Shown piece by piece: positions 25,769-35,129 of a stretch of 64,000 nt of DNA. The stretch lies in assembly GCF_021168455.1 (NCBI RefSeq), contig NZ_JAJOZR010000005.1, positions 186,001 to 250,000 on the forward strand, given 5' to 3'. The DNA comes from Ferranicluibacter quercicola. Its GTDB lineage: Bacteria; Pseudomonadota; Alphaproteobacteria; Rhizobiales; Rhizobiaceae. The notes under the pieces were generated by a model. The model did not search any database. It saw nothing but the letters and a program-made list of their open reading frames with translations, and was not told where the DNA came from. Every line of letters starts with the position of its first letter. Within the stretch, counting starts at the first letter, position 1. Both the position numbers and the translations under genes were made by a program.

Positions 25769-25999
25769 GTGCGCGGAAAATCCACGCTTTTGGCCCTCCT
25801 GTCAATCCATTTGACGCCTTTTCGCGAGGCTCACGTGACCGACCTCCGATTCCGCCCCGACGATGGTTGCCTCTAACGCCCTTATGCGAAAGCGAGAGTT
25901 TACCGAGCAGAACCACGCGCTTGCGCAGTGCACAAAAGCCGCGATAGAGACGACGGAGGCGACAGGGGCAGCGCCCGAGACGGAAGAGGGGTATCCGGC

Positions 26000-26806
26000 A
26001 TGACGACGACGCAGACCCGGCTGGAAAAGGCCGTTGCGGTGATCGCGGACGCGATGGAGATGGCGCTCGGTTTCTTCGAGACCCGCGCGACGATCGCCAC
26101 GGGCGCCAAAGGCTTTCAGGACTTCGTGACCGAGGCCGACACGAGCGTCGAGCATCTGGTGCGGGCGCGGCTGGCGGAAGCCTTTCCGGGCGAGGCCGTG
26201 GTCGGCGAGGAGATGGGCGGCACGGGTGGCGATGCCTACTGGATCATCGACCCGATCGACGGAACCGCGAACTTCCTGCGCGGCTCGCCGCTGTGGGGCA
26301 TCTCGCTCGGCCACGTCACCCATGGCCGGCCCGATCTCGGCGTCGTCGCCATGCCGGTGTTCCGCGAGATCTACGCTGCCGCAGACGGCACCGGGCTGAT
26401 GCGCAACGGCCAGCCCTTCACCCGCACCGTGCCGTTCGAGGATGTGCGCGTGATGTCGCTCGGCGACGCCTCGCCGAACGAGGCCGACGAGGTTGCGGCG
26501 CTGACGGTCGGCCTGCGCCATGCCGGCTGGGTCGTCCAGTCGATCCGCTCGACCTCCATCGGCCTGCTCTTTGCCGCGCGCGGCACCTATGACGGCCATC
26601 TGCAGATGTACACGACCCTGTGGGACATCGCCGGCGGTGCCGTGATCGCCCGCGAGGCCGGGCTGGAGGTGCGCATCGGCACCCGCCCCGGCACCGACAT
26701 TCCCTGGATCGCCGCCGGCACGACGGCGCTCATCGCCGACACCGAACCGCTCTGGCCGCACATCGCCGTCAACCTCGAACGCCCCGATATCGTGGCCGCC
26801 GAGTAA
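26000..26806 (+). CDS. Inositol-monophosphatase-family phosphatase
   Basis: 268-residue Mg-dependent phosphatase of the inositol monophosphatase/CysQ/HisN superfamily. Metal-binding motifs are VVGEEMGG (near residue 72), DPIDGTANF (near 91) and WDIAGGAVIAREAG (near 213). Cytosolic. The true substrate (inositol phosphate, PAP, histidinol phosphate or NADP) cannot be told from these motifs. ATG 26000 is used with GAAGAGGGG upstream. It diverges from the thiamine operon and its stop is six bases from that of the convergent amidase. Confidence 0.88.
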   Translation: MTTTQTRLEKAVAVIADAMEMALGFFETRATIATGAKGFQDFVTEADTSVEHLVRARLAEAFPGEAVVGEEMGGTGGDAYWIIDPIDGTANFLRGSPLWGISLGHVTHGRPDLGVVAMPVFREIYAAADGTGLMRNGQPFTRTVPFEDVRVMSLGDASPNEADEVAALTVGLRHAGWVVQSIRSTSIGLLFAARGTYDGHLQMYTTLWDIAGGAVIAREAGLEVRIGTRPGTDIPWIAAGTTALIADTEPLWPHIAVNLERPDIVAAE

Positions 26807-26812
26807 AGCCGC

Positions 26813-28201
26813 TCAGCCCGGGCGCGGCCACCGGCGGATACCGCCCGTCAGGGTTTCGAACAGCTTCGAGAGTTTCAGCACCGTGAGATCCGCAAAACGT
26901 GGCCCCACGATCTGCAGGCCGATCGGCATGCCGGAGGCGGAAAAGCCGGCATTGATCGAGGCCGCCGGCTGTTCCGACATATTCCACGGCACGGTGAAGG
27001 CGATGTGTTCGAAGGGCCGTTCCGGATCGTTGGTCGGCGAGGCCCAGTCGGCCGGGTAGGACACGACCGGATTGGTGGGCGAGAGGACGGCGTCCACCGT
27101 CGAAAACAGCCTGGCCGCCGCCTTCCGCATCGCCATCGTCTGCCCGAAACCCGCGACGGCCTGCACGCCGGTGACGTCCGCCCCCCGCTCGGCCCAGGCA
27201 TGGATATAGGGCAGGATCCTCGCCCGGCGTTCCACAGGCAGGCCGCGGATGTCGCCCCAGAACTTCGCCCGCCAGAAATCGTCGAGCCCATCCAGCATCG
27301 CCCGCGTCATCACAGGCCCGACCTCGATCACCTCGGCCCCTGCCGCCTCGAACTGCCGGGCGCCGGCGATCACCGCCGCCTTCACCTCCGGCTCGGCCTC
27401 GAGACCGCATCCGGCATCCAGCATCAGGCCGATCCGCAGGCCGCGGACGTCGATGTCGAGATCCATCCAGTCGATCGTGTTCGGCGGCAGGCTCGTGGCA
27501 TCCCGCCCGTCCGGCCGCGACAGCGTGGCCATGGCAAAGGCCGCATCCTCGACCGTCCGCGTCATCGGCCCCGCGCAACGCCCGACATAATAGGGATCGA
27601 TCGGGATACGGCCATTGCTCGGCTTGAAGCCGAACAGCCCCGTCCAGCCGGCCGGCAGGCGAACGGAGCCGCCGATATCCGTGCCGATATGCAGCGGTCC
27701 GTAGCCGGCGGCACCGGCCGCGGCCGCACCCGCGCTCGAGCCGCCGGGATTCATCGCCGTATTCCACGGATTGCGGCTCAAGGGGTGGAAGCTCGACAGA
27801 CCGGAGGAGAGCATGCCGTAGTCGGGACAGGTGGTCTTGGCGAAGATCACCGCGCCGTCCTCCCGCATCCGCGCGGCAACAGGCGAATCCGCCTCCGCCG
27901 GCGTCAGAACCGTCGCCGCGGTGCCGAGCGGCACCGGCGTGCCCTTCGTCGCGATCAGTTCCTTCAGCGTCACGGGAATACCGTCGAGCGGCCCGAGCGG
28001 CGCGCCCTTCTGCCAGCGGGCGGTGGACGCCGCCGCCTGTGCCCGCGCGTCGTCCGGGTCGTAGGCATAAAGCGCCGCGACGGACGGCTCGAAGGCCGCA
28101 ATCCGCGCCTCGACCGCCTGCCAGTATTCCGAAGGCGACAGCGTGCGGTCCGCGAAACGGGCGCGCAACTGCGGGATGGTGCTGTCGAGAAGGTCGGTCA
28201 T
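26813..28201 (-). CDS. Amidase (amidase-signature family)
   Basis: 462-residue cytosolic amidase-signature hydrolase. The complete Lys-cisSer-Ser triad is visible: K80 in VTLKEL, S155 in NPGGSSAGAA and S179 in TDIGGSVR, with the family spacing of 24 residues between the serines. It begins 10 bases after the peptide transporter ATPase gene and on the same strand, so it is the last gene of that operon and probably hydrolyses an imported amide. It could be labelled a GatA homologue, but no gatB or gatC lies nearby, so tRNA amidation is unlikely. Confidence 0.88.
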   Translation of the reverse strand: MTDLLDSTIPQLRARFADRTLSPSEYWQAVEARIAAFEPSVAALYAYDPDDARAQAAASTARWQKGAPLGPLDGIPVTLKELIATKGTPVPLGTAATVLTPAEADSPVAARMREDGAVIFAKTTCPDYGMLSSGLSSFHPLSRNPWNTAMNPGGSSAGAAAAGAAGYGPLHIGTDIGGSVRLPAGWTGLFGFKPSNGRIPIDPYYVGRCAGPMTRTVEDAAFAMATLSRPDGRDATSLPPNTIDWMDLDIDVRGLRIGLMLDAGCGLEAEPEVKAAVIAGARQFEAAGAEVIEVGPVMTRAMLDGLDDFWRAKFWGDIRGLPVERRARILPYIHAWAERGADVTGVQAVAGFGQTMAMRKAAARLFSTVDAVLSPTNPVVSYPADWASPTNDPERPFEHIAFTVPWNMSEQPAASINAGFSASGMPIGLQIVGPRFADLTVLKLSKLFETLTGGIRRWPRPG

Positions 28202-28211
28202 ATCGTCTCCA

Positions 28212-29216
28212 TCATCCCGGTGTGGTCGTTTCCAGCAGCATTTCGGCGCGGTGGCAGGCCGTCTGCCGTTCGCCCATCTGCGGCCCGCCCGCAAGCGCGC
28301 GCAGCTCCGGCCGCTCGGTCGCACATCGCGCCACGGCGAGCGGACAGCGATTGCGAAAGCTGCAGCCGACCTCGGCATCGATCGGCGCCGCCACAAGGAC
28401 GGGCGGTCGTTCCGGCCGGCCGAAGCGGGTCACATCCGGCTCGGCATCGGCCAGCAGCCTCGTATAGGGATGCAGCGGGCGGGCGAAAACGGCCTGTGCC
28501 GGACCGCTCTCCACCAGACGCCCGCGATACATCACGCCCACCCGGTCGGCCACGGCATCGACGACCGCGAGATTGTGGGTGATGAACAGGAACGTCACCC
28601 CGCGCCGATCGCGCAGGTCCATCAACAGGTTCAGCACCTGCGCCTGCACCGAGAGATCGAGCGCGGACACCGCCTCGTCAGCCACGACCAGCTTCGGCTC
28701 CGTGATCAGCGCGCGGGCAATCGCGATGCGCTGGCGCTGCCCGCCGGAAAACGCATGCGGATAGCGGTCCGCATGGTCGGGCGCGAGACCCACAGCCTCG
28801 AGCATCGCCGCCACCCGGTCGCGGCGCTCGGCCCGGCCCGGCGACCCCTCCAGCACATGCAGCGGCTCGGCCACGATGCGCCCGACCGTCTGGCGCGGAT
28901 CGAGCGAGCCGAAAGGGTCCTGGAACACCATCTGAAAGTCGCGCCGCTTGCGCTTCAGGTCGCGCTGCGAAAGGCGGAAGAGATCCTCGCCGTCGAAATG
29001 AACGCTCCCGGAGGTCGGACGGTCGAGCGCCATGACCAGCCGGGCAAGCGTCGATTTCCCGCAGCCGGACTCGCCGACGATGCCGTGGATCGTGCCCGGC
29101 GCGACGGTCATGCTCAGTTCGGCGAGCGCCCGGGTCACGTGCTTGCCACCGAGCAGCCCGCCGCTTGCATAGTCGCGCGACAGCCTGCGGATATCGAGAA
29201 GCGGCGCCGGGCTCAC
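28212..29216 (-). CDS. Peptide-type ABC transporter ATPase (DppF/OppF-like)
   Basis: 334-residue ABC ATPase with Walker A GESGCGKST (about 48-56), Q-loop VFQDPFGSLDPR, signature FSGGQRQR and Walker B LVVADEAVSALD. The C-terminal oligopeptide-transporter extension has the Cys-rich CSFRNRCPLA that binds a cluster in some relatives. The GTG at 29216 overlaps the stop of the partner ATPase (GTGA). Confidence 0.9.
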   Translation of the reverse strand: MSPAPLLDIRRLSRDYASGGLLGGKHVTRALAELSMTVAPGTIHGIVGESGCGKSTLARLVMALDRPTSGSVHFDGEDLFRLSQRDLKRKRRDFQMVFQDPFGSLDPRQTVGRIVAEPLHVLEGSPGRAERRDRVAAMLEAVGLAPDHADRYPHAFSGGQRQRIAIARALITEPKLVVADEAVSALDLSVQAQVLNLLMDLRDRRGVTFLFITHNLAVVDAVADRVGVMYRGRLVESGPAQAVFARPLHPYTRLLADAEPDVTRFGRPERPPVLVAAPIDAEVGCSFRNRCPLAVARCATERPELRALAGGPQMGERQTACHRAEMLLETTTPG

Positions 29217-30193
29217 GACGCGGCCGCCCCGTGTGCGCGGATGCAGCGGACGCCGCGGCCGGATGCGGGGCGCGTCCATGCCGGCTCGCCTGCATGGCAG
29301 GCGGGGATGACGTCGGGACAGCGGTCGGAAAAACAGCAGCCGGGCGGAAGCGCGGCAAAGGACGGCACCGTGCCGGGAATAGTGGCAAGCCTCCCGCCCT
29401 GCGCCTGCCGCCGCGGAACGGCGCGCAACAGCCCGCGCGTATAGGGGTTGAGCGGCGCCGTCAGCACATCGCGCGTCGCCCCCTCCTCCATGCGCCGGCC
29501 GGCATAGAGCACGAGGGTGCGGGCGCACATGCGGGCGATGACGCCGAGGTCGTGGCTGACGAGAATGAGCGCCATGCCGGCATCGCGGGTGAGATCGTCG
29601 AGGATATCCAGCACCTCGGCCTGCACCGTTACGTCGAGCGCGGTCGTCGGCTCGTCTGCGATCATCAGCGCGGGCTTCATGGCGAGCGCGATGGCGATGC
29701 CGACCCGCTGCCGCTGCCCGCCGGACAGCGCGTGCGGATAGGCGCGGGACAGCTGCGCCGCATCCGGCATGCGCACGCGGTCGAGCAGCGTGATCGCCTC
29801 GCGCCGCGCTGCCCGCCAGGACAGGCCCTCCTGGATCACCAGCCCCTCGGCGATCTGGTCCCCGACTGTCATGGCGGGATTGAGCGCCGTCAGCGGCTCC
29901 TGGAAGATCATGCCGATGCGGCGACCGCGCACAGAGCAGAGCGCATCCTCGTCCATCGCCAGAAGGTCGCGCCCCTCCAGCAGGATGCGGCCCGTCGCGT
30001 GCGCGACCGGGGGCAGAAGCCCCAGGACGGCAAGCGACAGCAGCGACTTTCCCGATCCGCTTTCGCCGACGATGCCGAGCGTCTCCCCAGCACGCAGCGT
30101 GATATCGATATCGGTCAGGATCGGCTGCCGCCCGCCGCCGGGACGGTCGATGGAGATGGCGAGATCTTCGATTTGAAGCAGCGGCGGCGTCAT
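29213..30193 (-). CDS. Peptide-type ABC transporter ATPase (DppD/OppD-like)
   Basis: 326-residue partner ATPase with Walker A GESGSGKSL, in which the usual final Ser/Thr-Thr is SL, as in many DppD proteins, signature LSGGQRQR and Walker B LMIADEPTTALD. The C-terminal extension has CCFSDRCPDVIPAC. The ATG overlaps the permease stop (ATGA). Confidence 0.9.
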   Translation of the reverse strand: MTPPLLQIEDLAISIDRPGGGRQPILTDIDITLRAGETLGIVGESGSGKSLLSLAVLGLLPPVAHATGRILLEGRDLLAMDEDALCSVRGRRIGMIFQEPLTALNPAMTVGDQIAEGLVIQEGLSWRAARREAITLLDRVRMPDAAQLSRAYPHALSGGQRQRVGIAIALAMKPALMIADEPTTALDVTVQAEVLDILDDLTRDAGMALILVSHDLGVIARMCARTLVLYAGRRMEEGATRDVLTAPLNPYTRGLLRAVPRRQAQGGRLATIPGTVPSFAALPPGCCFSDRCPDVIPACHAGEPAWTRPASGRGVRCIRAHGAAAS

Positions 30194-31068
30194 CGGCGAC
30201 CCTTCTCGCGCGGGTCGAGCAGGTCGCGCAGGCCATCGCCGAGCATGTTGAAGCCGAACACCGTCAGCGCGATGGCAAGGCCGGGCAGGATGGCGAGCCA
30301 CGGCGCGCGGCCGAGATAGGTCTGGGCGTCGGCGAGCATCCGCCCCCAGGTCGGCGCCGGCGGCGCCATGCCGAGACCGAGAAAGCTCAGGCCCGCCTCG
30401 GTGAGGATGGCAAGACCGAGCTGGATCGTCACCTGCACGATGATCTGATTGGCGATATTGGGTAGGACGTGATCGACCGTGATGCGGACACCGCCCTTGC
30501 CCGCGCCCCGCGCCGCCAGCACATAATCCCGCGACCAGACCTGCAGGGCGGCACTGGCCGTCACCCGCGCGAAGACCGGCACCATGAAGACCGCGATGGC
30601 GATGATGGCGGTCCGCCGGCCGGTGCCGAGCAGCGCGCCGAGCATCATGGCCGAGAGAATGGGCGGCAGCGCGAAGATCACGTCGTTCGCCCGCATCATG
30701 ATCGCCTCGAACCAGCCGCGCCGCGCCGCGACGGTCACGCCAAGGAGTGTGCCGGCGAGCGCACCCATCGTGACCGCCAGCACCGCGATCGACAGGGAAT
30801 TCCACGCGCCGACCATGAGCATGGAGGCGACGTCACGGCCGAGATGGTCGGTGCCGAGCAGGCCTTGCGCGAGCGGCGGTTTGAGCTTCTGCACGATCTG
30901 CAGCTTGCCCGGCGGCAGCGGCGTCCAGACGAGCGACATGAGGGCGACCGCGCCGATGAGGCCGATCAGCAGGCTTCCGATCAGGAGATTGCCCCGCGCC
31001 ACCGCGCGCCTCAGCCGGTCACCGGATGGCGCGGCGCGGCGTGTATCGGAGGGCGAAGCCGCGCTCAT
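30190..31068 (-). CDS. Peptide-type ABC transporter permease (DppC-like)
   Basis: 292-residue inner-membrane permease with an N-terminal OppC-type segment (about 28-48), GTDHLGRDVASML, five further hydrophobic segments and the EAA loop ARGAGKGGVRITVDHVLPN. ATG overlaps the DppB-like stop. Confidence 0.9.
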   Translation of the reverse strand: MSAASPSDTRRAAPSGDRLRRAVARGNLLIGSLLIGLIGAVALMSLVWTPLPPGKLQIVQKLKPPLAQGLLGTDHLGRDVASMLMVGAWNSLSIAVLAVTMGALAGTLLGVTVAARRGWFEAIMMRANDVIFALPPILSAMMLGALLGTGRRTAIIAIAVFMVPVFARVTASAALQVWSRDYVLAARGAGKGGVRITVDHVLPNIANQIIVQVTIQLGLAILTEAGLSFLGLGMAPPAPTWGRMLADAQTYLGRAPWLAILPGLAIALTVFGFNMLGDGLRDLLDPREKGRR

Positions 31069-32012
31069 GCGCGCTTCCGCAGGCGCGGATCGAGCGCGAG
31101 ATAGGAGAGATCGACCAGGAAATTCATGACGATGACCAATGCCGCGAAGAACAGGACGACATCCTGCATGACGATGATGTCGCGCTGGGACAGAGCCTGC
31201 AAGGCGAGACGGCCGAGGCCCGGCAGGTTGAACACGTTTTCGACCAGCACCGCCCCGGCGATCAGGAAGGTGAACTGCAGGCCGAGAATGGTGACGACCG
31301 GCACCAGCGCATTCGGCACCGCATGCCGCCACAGGGCCGTGCGGCGCGGCAGGCCCTTGGCACGCGCGGTGCGCACGAAATCCTCGTTCATCACCTCGAT
31401 GACCGCCGAGCGCGTGACCCGCGTGAGAACGCCCGCCTGCGGCAGAGCGAGCGCGATGGCCGGCAGCACCAGCGCGCCCAGCGCCGGCACGATCCCCGCC
31501 CGCCAGCCGGGAAAGCCGCCCGACGGCACCCAGCCGAGCGAGACGGAAAAGACCAGCACCAGCAGCAACCCCACCCAGAAGCCGGGAACCGCGATGAACA
31601 TCTGCGACAGCAGGCCCGCGGCATAATCGACGGCACCGTTGCGCCGGGCGGCCGAGGCGACCCCGAGCGGAACGGCGATGGCGACCGAAAGGAGAATGGC
31701 GATGAAGGCGAGCGGAAGCGTTACCGCCAGCCGCTCGGCGATCAGCCCGGCCACGGGCACGCCATAGGTGTAGGACATGCCGAGATCGCCGGTCGCGACA
31801 CCGCCGAGCCATGACAGGTAGCGCAGCACCAGCGGCTGATCGAGCCCCAGTTGCCGCCGCAACGCCTCCAGCGTCTCCGGCGTCGCCGACGTCCCCAGCA
31901 TGATCGCTGCGGGATCGCCCGGCAGCACATCCATGACGAGAAAGATCAGCGCGGAGACGGCGAGGAGCGTCAGAAAGAGGCTCGCGACCCGCCGCAGCAG
32001 CAGGCCGGTCAT
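31065..32012 (-). CDS. Peptide-type ABC transporter permease (DppB-like)
   Basis: 315-residue permease beginning with a membrane segment (LLRRVASLFLTLLAVSAL), the LPGDPAAIMLG periplasmic motif and the EAA loop TARAKGLPRRTALWRHAVPN. ATG 32012 is preferred to a GTG at 32027; neither has a strong ribosome site. It is separated from the binding-protein gene by almost 700 bases of repeats, whereas all downstream genes overlap. Confidence 0.9.
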   Translation of the reverse strand: MTGLLLRRVASLFLTLLAVSALIFLVMDVLPGDPAAIMLGTSATPETLEALRRQLGLDQPLVLRYLSWLGGVATGDLGMSYTYGVPVAGLIAERLAVTLPLAFIAILLSVAIAVPLGVASAARRNGAVDYAAGLLSQMFIAVPGFWVGLLLVLVFSVSLGWVPSGGFPGWRAGIVPALGALVLPAIALALPQAGVLTRVTRSAVIEVMNEDFVRTARAKGLPRRTALWRHAVPNALVPVVTILGLQFTFLIAGAVLVENVFNLPGLGRLALQALSQRDIIVMQDVVLFFAALVIVMNFLVDLSYLALDPRLRKRA

Positions 32013-32082
32013 AAGGTGGCCCGACACGGAACAAGGTGCAAGGATACAGTTGGCTCGATCCCGGCCGTTGCGCCTGTGGCCA

Positions 32083-32655
32083 GCCCCTCATCCGGCTGCC
32101 GCCACCTTCTCCCCATCGGGATGGGGCGAAGGGACCCGTGGCTCGTGCCCTCCACACCCTCGACCGATGCGCCTGCCACGCCCCCTCTCCCCGCAGGCGG
32201 GGAGAGGGGTAGGGTGAGGGGCCGCCGCGAAGCGCGAAGCATGGCGCAAGCCCGCCCCTCATCCGGCTGCCGCCACCTTCTCCCCATCGGGATAGGGAGA
32301 AGGCACCCGTGGCAAACGCCCTCCACACGCACGACGAAAGCGCCTGCCACGTCCCCTCTCCCCGCAGGCGGGGAGAGGGCTAGGGTGAGGGGCTGCCGCG
32401 AAGCGCGAAGCATGGCGCAAGCCCGCCCCTCATCCGGCTGCCGCCACCTTCTCCCCATCGGGATGGGGAGAAGGCACCCGTGGCAAACGCCCTCCACACC
32501 CTCGACCGATGCGCCTGCCACGTCCCCTCTCCCCGCAGGCGGGGAGAGGGTTAGGGTGAGGGGCCGCCACGACGCGCGGAGCCTGCCGCAAGCCCGCCCC
32601 TCATCCCGCTGCCGCGACCTTCTCCCCATCGAAATGGGGAGAAGGGACTTGAGGC
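32083..32655. repeat. Tandem array of 171-bp palindromic intergenic repeats
   Basis: Units begin with GCCCCTCATCC at 32083, 32254, 32425 and 32596: an exact 171-base period with three full units and a fourth cut off near 32655. Each unit holds two strong hairpins. In unit 3 they are CCTTCTCCCCAT/ATGGGGAGAAGG (32447-32458 and 32463-32474) and CCCTCTCCCCGC/GCGGGGAGAGGG (32525-32536 and 32539-32550). GCCCCTCA and TGAGGGGC arms can pair around both. The sequence resembles dispersed GC-rich REP-like elements of proteobacteria. It fills the 694-base gap between the peptide-binding-protein gene and the permeases; no gene is supported in it. Confidence 0.92.
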
Positions 32656-32706
32656 GACGGCATCCCCTCGCCTCCACGGCCGCCATCAGGCAAGACACGC
32701 TCGCTC

Positions 32707-34230
32707 TCATTCCTCCCAATAGACCTCGCTCAGCACGTTGGACGGGATCGGTTCGTTTTCCCAGAGACCCTTGAGCTTGGCGTTCCACACGCCGAGCTTG
32801 GGCATGACGAACAGGAACAGGGCCGGCACGTCCTCGGCGAGGATCTTCTGTGCCTCCTGGTAGAGCGCATCCTGCTTGGCCGGGTCGGCTGTCGCTTCCA
32901 CCTTGTCGATGATCTCAGAGAAGGCCGGGTTCTTGTAGTGGAAATAGTAGGGGTCGCGGGCGTAGATGTCGATGTCCATCGGCTCGGCATGGGCGACGAT
33001 GGTCATGTCGTAGTCGCCGCCCTTGAAGACGTCCTGAACCCATTTGGCCGGAAATTCGGTGGGCTCGATGGTCATGGTCACGCCGATCTCGGCCAGCATG
33101 GCCTGCATCACCTCGGCGCTGCGCGGCGCATAGGCCATCTGCGGCGTCTTGATGGTGAAGGCAAAGCCGTCGGGATAGCCCGCTTCCGCCAGCAGCGCCT
33201 TGGCCTTCTCGACGTCATAGGGATGCTTGGCCGTGAGATCGATATAGCCGCGATCGTTCGGCGTGTAATGGCTGCCGATGGCCGTGCCGAGGCCGGACCA
33301 GGCGCCGTCGATCACGGTCTGCCGGTCGATCGCCATCATCAGCGCCTGCCGCACGCGCTTGTCGTCGAAGGGTTTGCGGGCATTGTTCATGCCGGCGACG
33401 ACCTTCAGCTCGGTGTTGCCGATGACCGTCACGAGATCGGCCTTGTCCTTGAAGCTCTCCATCAGCTCGGGCGCGGCGAACTCGGGAAAGGCATCGACGC
33501 CGCCGGTGGTGATCGCCGCCGCCTGCGCCTGCGCGTCGGGGATGAAGCGGAAGGTCACGGCCTGAAGCCGCACCTTGACGGTCTTGTTCCAGTAGTTCGG
33601 GTTGGCGGCCAGCTCCACCCGGTCGCCCTTCGTCCAGCTGACGAAGGTGAAGGGGCCGGTGCCCACGGGCCTGGTCTTGTCGTCGGCCGCGCTCTTCGTG
33701 CCGACCATGACCGAGGCGGGCCAGCCGAGCCAGTAGAGAAGGCTTCCCTGCGGCTTCTTCAGCGTCAGCACCAGTGTCGTCTTGTCCGGCGTCGCGATCG
33801 TGTCGATCGCGGCGAAGAAGCGCTTCTGCCCGTTGGTCGAGTCCGGCCCGCGGGCGCGGTCGAGCGAGAATTTCGCCACCCCGCTGTCGAACGCCTCGCC
33901 GTCGTGGAAGGTCACGCCCTCCTGCAGCTTGAACGTATAGGTCAGCCCGTCCGGCGAGATCTCCCAGCTCTTGGCAAGCTGCGGCACGACCTTGCCCTCC
34001 CGGTCGATCGCCACCAGCCCCTCGAACACGTTCTGCCAGGTCACCTGCCCGATGGCGACGGGTGCGGCGACGGTGGGGTCCAGCCCCTGCGGCTCGATCG
34101 TCATGCCCAGAACCAGCGATGTCTTGGCGGCGAATGCGCCGTGGGAGGAGAAGAGAAGCGCCGTGGAAAGGGCTGCGCCACCGAGGATCGCGCGGATCCG
34201 TCGGGCTGTGCTCACGTCGAAACGCATCAT
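32707..34230 (-). CDS. Peptide-type ABC substrate-binding protein (DppA/OppA-like)
   Basis: 507-residue periplasmic protein of the SBP_bac_5 family with a signal peptide ending near residue 34 (GAFAAKT). Family motifs include DPTVAAPVAIGQVTWQNVFEGL, VTFHDGEAFDS and RPVGTGPFTFVSW. It is the first gene of the transporter-amidase operon, followed by the 171-bp repeat array. ATG 34230 or 34227 with AGGGGG upstream. Ligand unknown; the family covers peptides, nickel, glutathione and opines. Confidence 0.9.
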   Translation of the reverse strand: MMRFDVSTARRIRAILGGAALSTALLFSSHGAFAAKTSLVLGMTIEPQGLDPTVAAPVAIGQVTWQNVFEGLVAIDREGKVVPQLAKSWEISPDGLTYTFKLQEGVTFHDGEAFDSGVAKFSLDRARGPDSTNGQKRFFAAIDTIATPDKTTLVLTLKKPQGSLLYWLGWPASVMVGTKSAADDKTRPVGTGPFTFVSWTKGDRVELAANPNYWNKTVKVRLQAVTFRFIPDAQAQAAAITTGGVDAFPEFAAPELMESFKDKADLVTVIGNTELKVVAGMNNARKPFDDKRVRQALMMAIDRQTVIDGAWSGLGTAIGSHYTPNDRGYIDLTAKHPYDVEKAKALLAEAGYPDGFAFTIKTPQMAYAPRSAEVMQAMLAEIGVTMTIEPTEFPAKWVQDVFKGGDYDMTIVAHAEPMDIDIYARDPYYFHYKNPAFSEIIDKVEATADPAKQDALYQEAQKILAEDVPALFLFVMPKLGVWNAKLKGLWENEPIPSNVLSEVYWEE

Positions 34231-34391
34231 GTCCGTCCCCCTGCCGAAGCCTGACCCAGGCCATCATGTCGGGAGTGTGTCAGCTTGAACGGCCCCGCAC
34301 AACGGGAAAATGCCGCACCGCACGCTGGAGGTTGCACCCGCTCTGCGGCGTTGCCGCTTTCGCGCAAGGCGGTGGCGGCATAAGCTTCCGC

Positions 34392-35111
34392 ATGCTGATT
34401 CATCAGGGCGCAGCCCGCAACGAACGTATCGACGTCTTTCTCGCCTTCTGGCTGGCCGGCATCGCCGGCGCGCTCAATGCCGCGGCCTTCTATGCCATCG
34501 GCTTCTTCGCCGCCAACATGACGGGCAACGTTTCGGCTTTGTCCGACCACGTCGCGACGCTCCAGGGGCGGGCAAGCCTGTTCTATCTGTCGATCGTGCT
34601 CGTCTTCATTCTGGGCTCGACGGTCTCATCGCTGATCATCAATGCCGGCCGCCGGCGGGGCATCGGCGGCATCTATGCCTGGTGCATCCTTCTGGAGGCG
34701 CTGCTGCTCGCCCCGCTCGGCCTCGCGGACCTTTTCGTGACGGCCCTGTGGCGTGTCGAAATCCTGATCCTCGGCCTCGCCTTTCTCATGGGGCTGCAGA
34801 ATGCGACGGTGACGCGCATCTCCGATGCCCGCGTCCGCACCACGCACGTGTCCGGCATGGCGACCGATATCGGCATCGAGATCGCCGTGGCCATCGACAT
34901 CCTGCGGGGGCGCGACGTGTCGGGCGAGGCGGCCGGCAACCGGGCGAAGCTGCGCCTGCACCTCTACACCATCCTCGCCTTCGGCAGCGGCGGCGTTGCC
35001 GGCGTGCTGGTCTACCAGTCGGTCGGCGGCGTGCTGCTTCTGGCGGCGAGCCTCCTGCTCCTCGTCATCGCCCTCGATGCGCTACGCCGCGCCCGCAAGG
35101 CGGGCCCCTGA
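34392..35111 (+). CDS. YoaK/DUF1275-family membrane protein
   Basis: 239-residue integral membrane protein with about six segments, matching DUF1275 (YoaK): FWLAGIAGALNAAAFYAIGFFAANMTGNVSA and GLQNATVTRISDARVRTTHVSG are the family core. Function unknown; a small-molecule channel or exporter has been suggested for relatives. Monocistronic, convergent with the RND pump gene (18 bases between stops). ATG 34392; upstream frames are non-coding. Confidence 0.88.
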   Translation: MLIHQGAARNERIDVFLAFWLAGIAGALNAAAFYAIGFFAANMTGNVSALSDHVATLQGRASLFYLSIVLVFILGSTVSSLIINAGRRRGIGGIYAWCILLEALLLAPLGLADLFVTALWRVEILILGLAFLMGLQNATVTRISDARVRTTHVSGMATDIGIEIAVAIDILRGRDVSGEAAGNRAKLRLHLYTILAFGSGGVAGVLVYQSVGGVLLLAASLLLLVIALDALRRARKAGP

Positions 35112-35129
35112 CCGGATAGACGGTCGCTC

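Noticed and set aside
26813..28201. Naming the amidase GatA
   Set aside because: The signature is shared by all amidase-family members, there is no gatB or gatC, and the gene is in a transporter operon.
32083..32655. Possible CRISPR array
   Set aside because: The period is 171 bases with nearly identical full units; there are no short repeats with unique spacers and no cas genes.
32009..32788. 259-residue frame on the minus strand with a 57-residue repeat, and a 307-residue frame on the plus strand (31851-32774)
   Set aside because: The frames stay open only because the 171-bp repeat is divisible by three. There is no ribosome site, and the residues reflect the palindromes, not a protein family.
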